Source: an archaeon
GTDB taxonomy: Archaea > Thermoproteota > Nitrososphaeria > Nitrososphaerales > Gagatemarchaeaceae
DNA: 64,000 bases
Assembly (NCBI GenBank): GCA_021819035.1
Contig: JAKASL010000001.1
Span: forward strand, 620,001-684,000
Direction: 5' to 3'
The notes under the pieces are model-generated. The model made no database searches and had not been told where the DNA came from. It saw only the letters and a program-made list of their open reading frames with translations. A program made the position numbers and the translations under genes. The stretch's first letter is position 1. Every line of letters starts with the position of its first letter. Below, in pieces: positions 17,665 through 26,341 of this stretch.

Positions 17665-18081
17665 CTACCGCAGCCTGATTGTCCCCGTCCCAGCGTCCAC
17701 TTCCACCGCGTCCCCCGACTTCACGCGGCTTGGAGCCTCGGGCCACAGTATGACGGGAATCTCAACGCCGTAGAGGACCTTGGCCACCACGCTTCCTATC
17801 ACCGCTGCCGGGTCGACGGAGGATGTGACCACGGCTGCGGGCGCGTTGCCGAGCCTGGCTGTCTCCAGGAACCAGGCGGAAGCCGTCGTGGACCCCTTGC
17901 CGTATGGGTAGACCAGGACAGCCCCCCTCACGTTCTTCCCGAGCAGGTCGCTGTGCAGGTCGGTCACGCTCCCCGTCCTCGGGTCGACTCCGTGGGCGAA
18001 TGTGAATGCCTTCTTAGAGACGAGGGCTGGACCCTTCACCTTCCCGCCGGTCATCGTCCTGACGGAGCATGTCTCGGTCAC
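17665..18081 (-). CDS. Aconitase X swivel-domain (small) subunit
   Basis: 138 residues. The small beta-barrel domain of AcnX enzymes (DUF126): GVDPRTGSVTDLHSDLLGK, GAVLVYPYGKGSTTASAWF, then TSSVDPAAVIGSVVAKV. The GTG start overlaps the stop of the large-subunit gene by 4 bp (GTGA), so the two are translationally coupled. In archaea the pair acts as phosphomevalonate dehydratase in the modified mevalonate route; in bacteria fused forms dehydrate hydroxyproline isomers. Which reaction this pair catalyses is not decidable from sequence alone. Confidence 0.85.
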   Translation of the reverse strand: MTETCSVRTMTGGKVKGPALVSKKAFTFAHGVDPRTGSVTDLHSDLLGKNVRGAVLVYPYGKGSTTASAWFLETARLGNAPAAVVTSSVDPAAVIGSVVAKVLYGVEIPVILWPEAPSRVKSGDAVEVDAGTGTIRLR

Positions 18082-19286
18082 GATGTGGCCTCCGCTATGA
18101 TGTCCCTGAGCGGGGCGTAGCGCATTCTTATCTCCCCCTCCGACATGATCGTCTCCGCCAGTTTCGCCGAATTGGTCAGGACTGTCCTGAAGCCCATCTC
18201 CTTCAGCGGCGAGATCTCTCCGTCTGTGGAATGGGTCAGCCTGGCCCCGGAGGCCTCTATGGCTCTCCTGATCCCAGATTCCGTCGCCTCGTCGTAGGCC
18301 TGCTTCGAGGTGTACACGTACATGCTCGACCCGCGTCGGAGCCTCCTCCCGGCCAACTCGCCGGCCAGCCCCCTCAGCTCGTCGGGCGACAGGTGCGGCA
18401 CGCCGAGCGCCACAAGGTCCGCCTTCTCGTCCGTCTGGTTCAGCTCGCCTTCGACCTCCTCCATCTCCCTCCTGCCTATGTCGATGACCTCGACCTTCTC
18501 TCCGCCGGTCGCCTTCGCCACCGAGTCGCAACCAGGGGTGAAGCCGACGAACTGGATCATAGTCACCGGTCCACCCGTGGCCGCGGCCGAACCCAAGTGC
18601 TTCAGGCTATCGAGCGTCGAGGACTTCGGGAGGCCGGAGAGGACAGGCACTCTCGACCCGCAGTGCCTTCCGATGTAGAACCCCGCGCTCCTGTAGTCCA
18701 AGTCGGACGGGCCGCCCACCGATAGCCTGAACGCCACCCTGGCGACCCGGTTCTCGTCAAGCAGCATGCCGTATCTGGGCGTGAGCCCCATCAGGGCGCA
18801 GGCCAGGTCTAGGCCGGAGGTGATCTTGTTCGTCCTGCACCCCAACAACGAATTGGCGTAAACAACGGCGTTCGACTCCGCCCACGCGAGAGTCTCGCCC
18901 CGGCTTGGGATGTTGCACGTCTGGTACTGGACGCAGGTCCAGCACGCCGTCCCACCGAGAGCTTCGTACGCCCTGGAGAGCTCGAACTGCTTCTCGGCGA
19001 ACTCTTCAGGGACGCCGAAGCCCCTCCAGTTCTCCGGGTCGACGCTGGCCGGGTCGACGCTCGTCTTCACGGCGAACCTCCCCCCACCGTCCCGGAACTT
19101 CTCGAGCATGTCTATCCCCGCCTCGTGAAGGCTGCTGTAATGGGCCAGCACGTGCGCCGACGAGATGGGCACGAGCGAGTCGGCCCCCATGGCATCGCCG
19201 ACCTTCGTGAGTATCTCCATCGCGAGCTGTCGGGCCCTTCCTTCTTCGCCCTTCAGGGCCCTCTCCTCCTGGCGGTTCAGCTGCAT
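18078..19286 (-). CDS. Aconitase X catalytic (large) subunit
   Basis: 402 residues. The AcnX catalytic domain (DUF521): ISSAHVLAHYSS, SVDPASVDPENW, then GTACWTCVQYQTC whose cysteines may ligate an Fe-S cluster or metal. Next come GETLAWAESNAVVYANSLLG and CRTN. ATG 19286 is preferred because a TTTCAAG box sits about 26 bp upstream and the family N-terminus begins there. Its neighbours (two ALDHs, ACS permease, Fe-ADH, enolase-type enzyme) hint at a catabolic hydro-lyase, but the phosphomevalonate dehydratase role remains possible. Confidence 0.85.
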   Translation of the reverse strand: MQLNRQEERALKGEEGRARQLAMEILTKVGDAMGADSLVPISSAHVLAHYSSLHEAGIDMLEKFRDGGGRFAVKTSVDPASVDPENWRGFGVPEEFAEKQFELSRAYEALGGTACWTCVQYQTCNIPSRGETLAWAESNAVVYANSLLGCRTNKITSGLDLACALMGLTPRYGMLLDENRVARVAFRLSVGGPSDLDYRSAGFYIGRHCGSRVPVLSGLPKSSTLDSLKHLGSAAATGGPVTMIQFVGFTPGCDSVAKATGGEKVEVIDIGRREMEEVEGELNQTDEKADLVALGVPHLSPDELRGLAGELAGRRLRRGSSMYVYTSKQAYDEATESGIRRAIEASGARLTHSTDGEISPLKEMGFRTVLTNSAKLAETIMSEGEIRMRYAPLRDIIAEATS

Positions 19287-19319
19287 GGTGGTCGACTGCC
19301 GTCGCAGTCTTGAAACGGC

Positions 19320-19750
19320 CGTAATGAACCTTCCTGGCCTCTCCGGCTCCGACCGAGGGAATAATCGCTGTCGCACCGGTGGGGGGGCGGTGAGACGTTA
19401 TCCGGGTCCGGCACCTCCACGGCGCGAGACAGCCTATCAGGCCTTGGGCGCAGCCAGGCCGGAATCAGGGGTTCGTCGTGCAAGGTAAAGCGCATCGATC
19501 ATGTCGAACGCCTGCCTCCGCGCGGTCTAGAGCTTTAACTTGAAAGGGGCAGCTTGGTAATCGCGCCTGAGGTCTATAATGACGCCACTTCCGACTACGG
19601 TTTCGCGCCGGTAACCGTCTGCCCCGCAGGTTGTTCCCTGAGGCTTCGGGGTGTGATCGCCACCACTCGCTCTGTGTCAATCAGCCGAATGCCGGCTGGT
19701 CGACCATAATCGCAGTCAGCGGACTTCGGCGACATCGATAACATGCTACA
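19320..19750. other. Intergenic region, no gene seen
   Basis: About 430 bp between the aconitase X gene and the phosphate-uptake pair. I see only short out-of-phase frames and no RNA fold or repeat that I can support. The 3' end (19740-19783) holds the promoter of the DUF47 gene. Confidence 0.4.
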
Positions 19751-19760
19751 TCTTAAATGC
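19751..19760 (+). promoter_or_regulatory. TATA box for the DUF47-Pit operon
   Basis: TCTTAAATGC centred 28 bp upstream of the TTG at 19784; a GGGAGG ribosome site also lies just before that TTG. Confidence 0.6.
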
Positions 19761-19783
19761 ATCTTCATTTCTGCGGGAGGCTC

Positions 19784-20458
19784 TTGAAGTTCAGGATCAA
19801 GAACTTCCTCGCCATAGGAGAGAAAAAGACGTTCGTCGAAATCCTAGAAATCGTCAGGCTCGCCGAGAAGGCGAACGCGTCCCTGTCAGGGATGTTGGCA
19901 AACCCTGGCGGAAGCGCCCTATCGATTGGAAACGAGGACATCAGGCTGCTAGAAAAGAAGTCAGACGAGATCACGTTCAGGATAAAAGGGGACATAGAAA
20001 ACGGGGCGGTCAGCTCTAACATCCTGGACAATCTCCTTGCCTGCGTCGACGTGGCTGACAGCATCGTCGACGACTATTACTATGTCAGCAGAGAGCTGAA
20101 CAGGATGGCTGGCGTCAGGTTCGACGGAAGTCGCTCCGAGCACACAGCCGATTTCGACGCTTCTCTCACGAAGATGCTGAAGCTGGCAGCCGACGCGTTG
20201 GCCATCCTTGAGACATCGCTCACCAGTGATGGTCTGGAGAAGATCCACGAGCTCCGCATGGACATACAACGCATCGAGGAAGAAGGCGACAACATCAAGG
20301 ACGCCGGGTTCGACAGGCTCTACGCCATGGCCTCGGAGATGCACTACCTGCAATTCACGCACTTCTCGGAACTCCTCCACAAGTTCGACGACGTCCTAGA
20401 CGCCTGCGAAGACATCTCGGACCTCGTAGTCACGATAACCACGTCCATCTCCAGATGA
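19784..20458 (+). CDS. PhoU-like DUF47 phosphate transport regulator
   Basis: 224 residues, fully helical. The DUF47/PhoU pattern shows in FVEILEIVRLAEKAN, DIRLLEKKSDEITF, the middle DVADSIVDDYYYVSRE and RIEEEGDNIKDAGFDRLYA, then FSELLHKFDDVLDACEDISD. DUF47 genes almost always sit beside Pit transporters and are thought to gate or regulate them, perhaps through metal-phosphate binding. The TTG start at 19784 has both an SD and a matched TATA box. A Pit gene follows after 50 bp, forming the usual pair. Confidence 0.8.
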   Translation: MKFRIKNFLAIGEKKTFVEILEIVRLAEKANASLSGMLANPGGSALSIGNEDIRLLEKKSDEITFRIKGDIENGAVSSNILDNLLACVDVADSIVDDYYYVSRELNRMAGVRFDGSRSEHTADFDASLTKMLKLAADALAILETSLTSDGLEKIHELRMDIQRIEEEGDNIKDAGFDRLYAMASEMHYLQFTHFSELLHKFDDVLDACEDISDLVVTITTSISR

Positions 20459-20508
20459 CAAGTCGCAACAAGAGGGAGGGGACCGCTTGCCGGAGGGCCT
20501 GACGCAAG

Positions 20509-21411
20509 GTGCAGCTCTGGGAACTGGTCTCCGCTGGCGTCTTCCTCGCCGTGGCGCTGGTCTCGGGGAACAATCTGTCTGCCTGCGTGGGTACAGCGAT
20601 CGGTTCCGGCGTGGTCAGCCGGAGGTTCGGGACTGCGCTGGGCGCGGCCGGTTACGTGACCGGCCTCCTTGTGCAGGGCCCCAACATGGCCTTGGCTGCG
20701 CAGGCCCTCCTCCCCAACCAGAGTGATTTCACTGCTTCGGCCGCGCTCTTCGTCACCGTGGTCGTCTTCGTCTTCGGCATGGCGGCGAGGGTGCCGCTCT
20801 CCTTGACCATGTCGCTCGTGGGGACCCTTGCCGGGATATCTATCGCGGGGCGCCTGCCCCTAGATCACGCCTTCGTGCTGACCGTGGTCGCGACCTGGTT
20901 CCTGGCCCCGGTCGTCTCGATAGCCGCGACGTTCTTCCTGCTCCGATCCCTCGGCGCCTTCAAACCGAAGGACATCTGGCTGACCGTCCGTGCCTACAAA
21001 GCCCTGCTGATCGGGCTGTCCTTCTTCACCGCGTATACGCTCGGTGCGAACACGCTTGGCCTGGTGGTCGCCATAGGCGCCTTCAGCCCCCTGAACGTGG
21101 CGCTGGCGGTGTCGGCCGCGATCATCGGGCCGGTCTACTTCAGCCGCGCCCAGCTGACCCGAATCGGGCGAGACTTCTTCAGCCTCCGATACTCGAACGC
21201 CCTGGTGACCCTCCTCGCCTCGACGGTCCTCGTGGAGCTGGCCACTCTCTTCGCGATACCGCTTTCGAACACACAGACCCTCTCCGCCGGTGTCTTCGGC
21301 GCGGGGGTCTCGTACAGGCGCAAGTACATCTCGGCGAGGTCGTTCCTGGTGGTCGTCGTGGGTTGGGTTGTGGCGCCCCTCCTCGGCTTCCTCATCGGCC
21401 TGATCCTATGA
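20509..21411 (+). CDS. PiT-family inorganic phosphate transporter
   Basis: 300 residues, about nine to ten hydrophobic helices, shorter than long bacterial Pit proteins. The two inverted-repeat signatures are recognisable but altered: SGNNLSACVGTAIGSG and LGANTLGLVVAIGAFSP stand where GANDxAN is usual, so both conserved aspartates read Asn or Thr. The protein could still carry phosphate, or a related anion such as sulfate. GTG start with a GGAGGG ribosome site. It lies directly downstream of the DUF47 gene and is probably co-transcribed. Confidence 0.75.
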   Translation: MQLWELVSAGVFLAVALVSGNNLSACVGTAIGSGVVSRRFGTALGAAGYVTGLLVQGPNMALAAQALLPNQSDFTASAALFVTVVVFVFGMAARVPLSLTMSLVGTLAGISIAGRLPLDHAFVLTVVATWFLAPVVSIAATFFLLRSLGAFKPKDIWLTVRAYKALLIGLSFFTAYTLGANTLGLVVAIGAFSPLNVALAVSAAIIGPVYFSRAQLTRIGRDFFSLRYSNALVTLLASTVLVELATLFAIPLSNTQTLSAGVFGAGVSYRRKYISARSFLVVVVGWVVAPLLGFLIGLIL

Positions 21412-21476
21412 TCTGCGCATGAGAGACAGACGGTCGTGCCGCTCGGCGGCCAGAGCGGGCGGAAGGCGCGACGCAT

Positions 21477-21486
21477 GCTTTAAACG
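21477..21486 (+). promoter_or_regulatory. TATA box for the glycerophosphodiesterase gene
   Basis: GCTTTAAACG centred about 27 bp upstream of the GTG at 21509. Confidence 0.65.
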
Positions 21487-21508
21487 GCCTAACGGCGGGT
21501 TCCGGAGG

Positions 21509-22240
21509 GTGCGGCGGCTGCTGGTATTCGGGCACAGGGGGGCAAGGGGATACGCTCCGGAGAACACCATGAAATCATTCCTGCTGGCTGCCGAGATGGG
21601 AGCAGACGGCGTGGAGCTCGACGTCCACCTTTCGAAAGACGGCGAGCTGGTGGTCATCCACGACGACATGGTCGACAGGACGACTGACGGACACGGGGCA
21701 GTGCGGGGTTTCACCGTCGGGGAGCTGAAGAAACTGGACGCCGGGGCGAAGTTCGGCCGCGAGTGGAAGGGGGCGAGAATACCGACCCTCGGGGAGGTTT
21801 TCGACGGGCTCGGCCGCGCGGAGTACCGAATCGAGCTGAAGCACAGCGGCAAGGTCTATCCAAGAGTGGAGGAGAAGCTGGTCTCATTCGTCAGGGACTC
21901 GGGGCTGCTGCGCCACGTCGAGATAACCTCGTTCGATTACGACGCCCTCGAGACAGTAAGAAGGCTCGACGGCAGCATCCGCACGGGGATCATCATGCAC
22001 GGGAAGGCCAGATGGTTCATCCCGATCGCCAGGAAGTTGGGCTGCGCTTGGATGCACGCGAACTCTGACCTCGTGGCCGAGGACGACGTGTCGGCGGCCC
22101 ACGGCAAGGGATTCAAGCTCGGGATGTGGACAGTCAACGACGGGGAATCGGCCGAAAGGGCCGCCCGTCTGGGGGTCGACGGGGTGACCTCCGACTTCCC
22201 GGACGCCGTGGTGAGGACAGCCAAGCGTTCAGGCAGGTAG
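21509..22240 (+). CDS. glpQ: Glycerophosphodiester phosphodiesterase
   Basis: 243 residues, TIM-barrel GDPD. The catalytic HRGARGYAPENT (His and metal-binding Glu), ELDVHLSKDGELVVIHDD and the later IELKHS are intact. It hydrolyses glycerophosphodiesters to glycerol phosphate plus alcohol. No signal peptide is visible, so it acts in the cytosol. Start GTG 21509 is set by the TATA box, making the mRNA leaderless. It lies just after the phosphate-uptake pair, consistent with phosphate or lipid recycling. Confidence 0.85.
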   Translation: MRRLLVFGHRGARGYAPENTMKSFLLAAEMGADGVELDVHLSKDGELVVIHDDMVDRTTDGHGAVRGFTVGELKKLDAGAKFGREWKGARIPTLGEVFDGLGRAEYRIELKHSGKVYPRVEEKLVSFVRDSGLLRHVEITSFDYDALETVRRLDGSIRTGIIMHGKARWFIPIARKLGCAWMHANSDLVAEDDVSAAHGKGFKLGMWTVNDGESAERAARLGVDGVTSDFPDAVVRTAKRSGR

Positions 22241-22290
22241 CTCCTCCGGGCGTCATGCGATATGGCTAACAGACTCGGCGAGGCCCAACT

Positions 22291-22298
22291 GATTTAAG
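22291..22298 (+). promoter_or_regulatory. TATA box for the GT-C glycosyltransferase gene
   Basis: GATTTAAG centred 26 bp upstream of the ATG at 22320 (leaderless). Confidence 0.7.
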
Positions 22299-22319
22299 GC
22301 CCGCCTGAGCCTGTCCGTC

Positions 22320-23573
22320 ATGGACGGTCGGACCACGCTCTGGGGGGCGGTGGCGTCTTCGGTCGCCGCCATCTTCTTCAGCGCCTTCCTCCACTCCGGC
22401 TACTCCATCCCTTCCATCTACAGCGACATCGCGTCCTTCTGGGGGAGGGGGTGGGTCTCGGCCGAGCAGGTCCCGTACTCGTCCCCGGGCGCCTTCCTCG
22501 AGTATCCCCCCATCTCCGGGCTGTTCCTCTACGCGGCCAGGGTCCTGGGCGGGGCCTTCGCTGGTCTCGCAGGGGGTCTATACGCAGGTTATTACGACAG
22601 TTTCAGCGCCCTCAGCCTGGTCGCGGCGGCCGTCCTCGGGTGGTCCACCTGGCGCCTCGCCAAGGCGCTGGGGGTCCAGCTCAACCCGGTTTACTTCGTC
22701 CTTCCGAGCATGATAGTCTACGGCGTCTACAACTTCGACCTCTTCGACGCCATGTTCGTCGTCCTCTGCCTGCAGTTCTTCGTTGAGAAGAGGCCGGGGC
22801 GGTCTGCTGTCTTCCTCGGGCTGGCGGTGGCGACCAAGGGGATAGCGGTCGTCCTCCTCCCCCTCTTCCTCCTGGAGCTGGCCGGGGTGAGGGCGCGGGC
22901 GAAGTACCTCGCCGTGACCCTGGGGGTGGTGGGGGCCACCCTCGTCCCCATAGCGGTGTTCAACTTCGGCTTCTTCGGCCAGTTCGTCGCCTTCTTCTCC
23001 AACTGGGGGCTGGAGGACGCCTGGTACGTCTGGATCTTCGGGAGCCCCTTCTCCCACGCAGCCAAGTACTTCGGCTACGCCGTCCTGGGGCTCCTCCTCC
23101 TCAGGGTGTACACGCTGAAGATGCCCCTGGTCCCCCGGAGCTTCCTCGCCCTGACCGCGTACCTCCTCGGGACCTACATCTACGCCCCCCAGTTCAACGT
23201 CACGCTGGTCCCGCTGCTGGCTGTCATGGCTGTGACCACCCCGGTGCTCTACTTCTTCGACATCTTCAACGCGATGATAATCCTCACCTGGTTCACCGTC
23301 CCAGCCACCGCGACAGGCGGCCCGACCTACCCGTGGACCCTCCCCCAGGCGATGGCCCTCCTCCGCTCCGGGTGCCTGGCGCTGCTCGGCCTTTCTGTGG
23401 CCGGGGGGGCAGGGCACTCACTCCTGAACTGGCTTTCGGCCAAGGTGCGGGGCGGAGGGCCGGCGCCCATGGACGCCCGCAGTCACTCTGCGCCGAGGGG
23501 GGACGCGCCTACCCAGGCCGAGCCCAGAGGGCGTAGAGTGCCAGCGCCCCTAAGGCCAACAGCACCCCCCTGA
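22320..23573 (+). CDS. Polytopic GT-C fold glycosyltransferase (GT87/DUF2029-like)
   Basis: 417 residues with about nine to eleven hydrophobic helices. The first extracytoplasmic loop carries an Asp (IYSDIASFW) and a YPP motif (FLEYPPISGLF), the layout of polyprenyl-phosphate-sugar mannosyltransferases. Later NFDLFDAMFV and ATKGIAVVLLP resemble GT87. It would transfer a sugar from a lipid carrier on the outer face. The C-terminal ~40 residues are polar, Pro/Arg-rich, and their coding region overlaps the end of the convergent UbiA gene by 65 bp. Confidence 0.7.
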   Translation: MDGRTTLWGAVASSVAAIFFSAFLHSGYSIPSIYSDIASFWGRGWVSAEQVPYSSPGAFLEYPPISGLFLYAARVLGGAFAGLAGGLYAGYYDSFSALSLVAAAVLGWSTWRLAKALGVQLNPVYFVLPSMIVYGVYNFDLFDAMFVVLCLQFFVEKRPGRSAVFLGLAVATKGIAVVLLPLFLLELAGVRARAKYLAVTLGVVGATLVPIAVFNFGFFGQFVAFFSNWGLEDAWYVWIFGSPFSHAAKYFGYAVLGLLLLRVYTLKMPLVPRSFLALTAYLLGTYIYAPQFNVTLVPLLAVMAVTTPVLYFFDIFNAMIILTWFTVPATATGGPTYPWTLPQAMALLRSGCLALLGLSVAGGAGHSLLNWLSAKVRGGGPAPMDARSHSAPRGDAPTQAEPRGRRVPAPLRPTAPP

Positions 23574-24360
23574 GCCTCACCCCACGTATCGCCTCGACGA
23601 CGCCCTCTGTCCCGGCCCGCAGCCTGAGGAGGGGGGACAAGAGGAGCCAGGCGCCGGGGACGAGCGCGGCCATGTCAGGAGGGAGCGACCCCGCCAGAAT
23701 GGCGACGACATAGAGCGCGACCCCGGAGCCGAGGAGGACGAGAGAGAGGTCGACGGAGCGCCTCTCCCCTAGGACGAGCGCCGTGGTCCTCCTGCTGGCC
23801 GCGTCCTTCCCTATGTCCCTGACCTCCTGGAGGGCTCCGGACATGGCGGCCATGCAGAACACCACCCCCGAAATGAGCGCCGTCCCGAACGCCGGGGCGG
23901 CTGAGAGCGCGCCCCCCATGAAGACGAAGAGGGCAGGGACCGCGCCGTGGACGGCCAAGTCGACCCCTGGGAGGGACTTGAACGAAGGCCCCCAGCTGTA
24001 TCCCCAGTAGAGCCCATAGACGAGGGGGGCGGCGTAGAGGGCCGGGGGTGAGACGAAGTAGAGCGCGGCGAGCGAGCCTGCGGCCAGGAGGGCGAACGCC
24101 GCGACCCCGGCGGCCCTCCCTATCTCGCCGTTGGCTATCGGGTTCCTCGAGGCCCCTGCGACAGCGTCCTCCTCCGAGTCCGCGACGTCGTTCAGGACGA
24201 ACGCCGAGGAGGAGAAGAGGGCGATGAAGCAGAGCAGGGCTGCGAGGCCCGAGGGGGAGCTCACCCCGGCGTAGAGGGCCCCGGCCGCCCCGCAGAGGAG
24301 GAAGAGGGGGCCGTATTCATGGAACCTGAGAAGCGAGATCCACGGCCGCGCCTGGCTCAA
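23509..24360 (-). CDS. UbiA-family prenyltransferase
   Basis: 283 residues, eight to nine hydrophobic helices. Both Asp-rich metal-binding motifs of UbiA enzymes are present: NDVADSEEDAVAGASRNP (NDxxDxxxD) and DIGKDAASRRTTAL (DxxxD). These enzymes attach a prenyl chain to an acceptor. In archaea the usual members make geranylgeranylglyceryl phosphate lipids, quinones or haem O. The acceptor cannot be told here. Leaderless TTG start with TATA at 24384-24393. Confidence 0.8.
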   Translation of the reverse strand: MSQARPWISLLRFHEYGPLFLLCGAAGALYAGVSSPSGLAALLCFIALFSSSAFVLNDVADSEEDAVAGASRNPIANGEIGRAAGVAAFALLAAGSLAALYFVSPPALYAAPLVYGLYWGYSWGPSFKSLPGVDLAVHGAVPALFVFMGGALSAAPAFGTALISGVVFCMAAMSGALQEVRDIGKDAASRRTTALVLGERRSVDLSLVLLGSGVALYVVAILAGSLPPDMAALVPGAWLLLSPLLRLRAGTEGVVEAIRGVRLRGVLLALGALALYALWARPG

Positions 24361-24383
24361 CGCCCGCGGTTCGGGGGGGTGCC

Positions 24384-24393
24384 GGAATTAAGC
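24384..24393 (-). promoter_or_regulatory. TATA box for the UbiA gene
   Basis: Minus-strand CGCTTAATTC centred about 28 bp from the TTG at 24360. Confidence 0.6.
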
Positions 24394-24467
24394 GTTGGCC
24401 GAGGGCCCACGGGGGACCGAGGGACCCGTCCCCCCGGCACGGAGGCCTTGTTGCCAAATCCATAACT

Positions 24468-24477
24468 CCTTTTACTT
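24468..24477 (+). promoter_or_regulatory. TATA box for the RHH gene
   Basis: CCTTTTACTT centred 27 bp upstream of the ATG at 24500. Confidence 0.55.
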
Positions 24478-24499
24478 CCGCTCATGCGGCGGGGCGCCG

Positions 24500-24742
24500 A
24501 TGTCAGAGCCAGGCCGCACGCGCGCCCCGCGGCCGAGGGGGGATAAGGTGAGGATGGGCGTCTCCTTCGACCCGGAGATCATGGCGGCCCTGGACGCTCG
24601 CTCCAAGACGTTCCAGGAGCTCGGCGTCACGCGGAGCGAGGTCGTCAACGCGATACTGGCAGATTTCCTCGACTCCGACGCCTCCGACGAGGCCGTCTGG
24701 GAGGCAGTCAGCAAGAGGCGCATCAAGAAGCGGATAGAGTGA
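24500..24742 (+). CDS. Small ribbon-helix-helix DNA-binding protein
   Basis: 80 residues. A basic N-terminal arm leads into the strand MGVSFDPEIMAALDA, helix 1, then TRSEVVNAILADFL (helix 2), the RHH (Arc/MetJ, CopG-like) fold. The C-terminal AVWEAVSKRRI block is shared with the RHH gene at 42395, and in decayed form with the one at 42147, so the three are paralogues. RHH dimers bind palindromic operators. No adjacent toxin is present; the target is unknown. Confidence 0.75.
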   Translation: MSEPGRTRAPRPRGDKVRMGVSFDPEIMAALDARSKTFQELGVTRSEVVNAILADFLDSDASDEAVWEAVSKRRIKKRIE

Positions 24743-24908
24743 GCCCAGGACCACGCCCGCATCGTCCCTGAAGAGCCGCGGCCTCGCACCGAGCCCTCCC
24801 TCCTGGCATACGACAATCGGCCGAAGGGCTGCCGAGCCCAAGCGGCAAGTTTCATTAGGGACGGCCGAAGCCGTGGCCCGCTTGTCCAAGGTCCTGGTGC
24901 GCCTCTAG

Positions 24909-26321
24909 TTGCTCGCCGTCGTACTGGCCGGGGGGGAGGGGACGAGGATGAGGCCCCTGACGTTCACGAGGCCCAAGCCGATGCTCCCTGTCGGACCGCG
25001 GCCTTCGCTGCACTACCTCCTCCGCCACCTCTCCGACCAAGGGTTCGCCGACGTGGTGATGGTGGTCGGCTACCTGAAGGACCAGATTATGGGGTACGTG
25101 GGAGACGGCTCGAAGTTCGGCGTCCGCGTCACATACGTGGCCCTCCCCGAGGGGATGGTGTTCGGCACGGCGGGGAGCCTGAGGCTCGCCTCCCATCTCC
25201 TCGATTCGACGTTCCTCGTCGCCCAGGGGGACACGGTCAGCCAGATCGCACTGAGAGAGATGTTCGAGTTCCATCATAGGGCCGGGAGGGACCTGACGAT
25301 AGCGCTCACACCTGTCGAAAAGCCTTCGCAGTACGGCGTCGCCGTCGTAGACGGATCCGACCGCGTGACGGAGTTCCAGGAGAAGCCCCCCCCGGAGGAG
25401 GTCAAGAGCGACCTCGCGAGCACGGGGTTCTACATCCTGGAGCCTGAGATAACCGACTACATCGCGGACGACAGGTGGGACTTCGCCAAGAACCTCTTCC
25501 CTGCGCTGATGGCGGAGGGGAAGACTATCTCCGGCTTCGTGACCCGCTCCTTCTGGGCCGACATAGGGAGCCTTGCAGGGTACCTCAAGGCGACAGGGTG
25601 GGTCCTCGAGGGGATGAGCAAAGGGGGCGAGGAGAGAGGGCGCCTCCTCGGCAACGGGGTCGAAATGTCAGACGGGTGCGAGGTGCAGGGCCCAAGCCTC
25701 ATCGAAGACGGCGTAAGGCTCGGGAAGGGCGTCCTCGTCTCCCCCTACAGCGTGCTGAAGTCGAACAGCGTCGTGTCACGAGGCGCCTCCGTCACGCGTG
25801 GCGTCGTATTCGAGGGGACGACCATCGGCGAGTTGGCCCGGCTCGATTCGAGCGTCGTCGGCGAGAGGGCCTGGGTCGGGGACGCCGCGGCTGTGAGCGG
25901 GTCGATAGTCGGCCCGGGGTGCAGGGTAGGGGGTGGGGCGACGGTCGAAGTCGGGAGCAGGATATGGCCGAACATGTCCATAGGGGAGAAGGAGGTGGTC
26001 GACGGGATAGTGGCCGTGCATAGGGATAAGGCGTTCTACTTCTACACCTCTCTGGGGGCCTACACCGGCGAAATGGCGACGTCCATCGACGAGTTCCTCG
26101 AAGGGATAGGCACGGTCCCCATCCCCTCGCTCGAGTTCCACATCGTGAGGAGGGACTTCGAGAAGTGGGCCAAGGACGTCGTCCGCTCCATGGTCCTGGC
26201 TGACAGGCTGAGGGACGTGAGGCGGAAGGGGCTCCTAGGCGAGGAGTTGAAGTCGGAGCTGGTCGGATGCGTCGAGAGGTGGAGGCGCGAGGCCACGACG
26301 AACGAAGGGAGCCCGCCGTAG
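24909..26321 (+). CDS. Sugar-nucleotide pyrophosphorylase with LbH repeats and DUF5752-like tail
   Basis: 470 residues. Residues 1-230 are a nucleotidyltransferase: LAGGEGTRMRPLTF with the KPMLPV loop, then VVDGSDRVTEFQEKPPP. Residues about 255-365 form a left-handed beta-helix with repeated hexapeptides (VSGSIVGPGCRVGGG). The last ~100 residues start FYFYTSLGAYTGEM and match the stand-alone protein at 34021. The enzyme makes an NDP-sugar (glucose or mannose) from sugar-1-phosphate. Being upstream of a glucoamylase and a glycogen synthase, it probably supplies ADP- or UDP-glucose. The TTG start gives the exact family N-terminus. Confidence 0.8.
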   Translation: MLAVVLAGGEGTRMRPLTFTRPKPMLPVGPRPSLHYLLRHLSDQGFADVVMVVGYLKDQIMGYVGDGSKFGVRVTYVALPEGMVFGTAGSLRLASHLLDSTFLVAQGDTVSQIALREMFEFHHRAGRDLTIALTPVEKPSQYGVAVVDGSDRVTEFQEKPPPEEVKSDLASTGFYILEPEITDYIADDRWDFAKNLFPALMAEGKTISGFVTRSFWADIGSLAGYLKATGWVLEGMSKGGEERGRLLGNGVEMSDGCEVQGPSLIEDGVRLGKGVLVSPYSVLKSNSVVSRGASVTRGVVFEGTTIGELARLDSSVVGERAWVGDAAAVSGSIVGPGCRVGGGATVEVGSRIWPNMSIGEKEVVDGIVAVHRDKAFYFYTSLGAYTGEMATSIDEFLEGIGTVPIPSLEFHIVRRDFEKWAKDVVRSMVLADRLRDVRRKGLLGEELKSELVGCVERWRREATTNEGSPP

Positions 26322-26341
26322 CGGGGGAGGGGCGAGCCTGG

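Noticed and set aside
16136-17746. 536-residue minus-strand open frame opposite the second aldehyde dehydrogenase
   Set aside because: Long only because of high GC; no domain motif, and the plus-strand frame encodes a complete ALDH.
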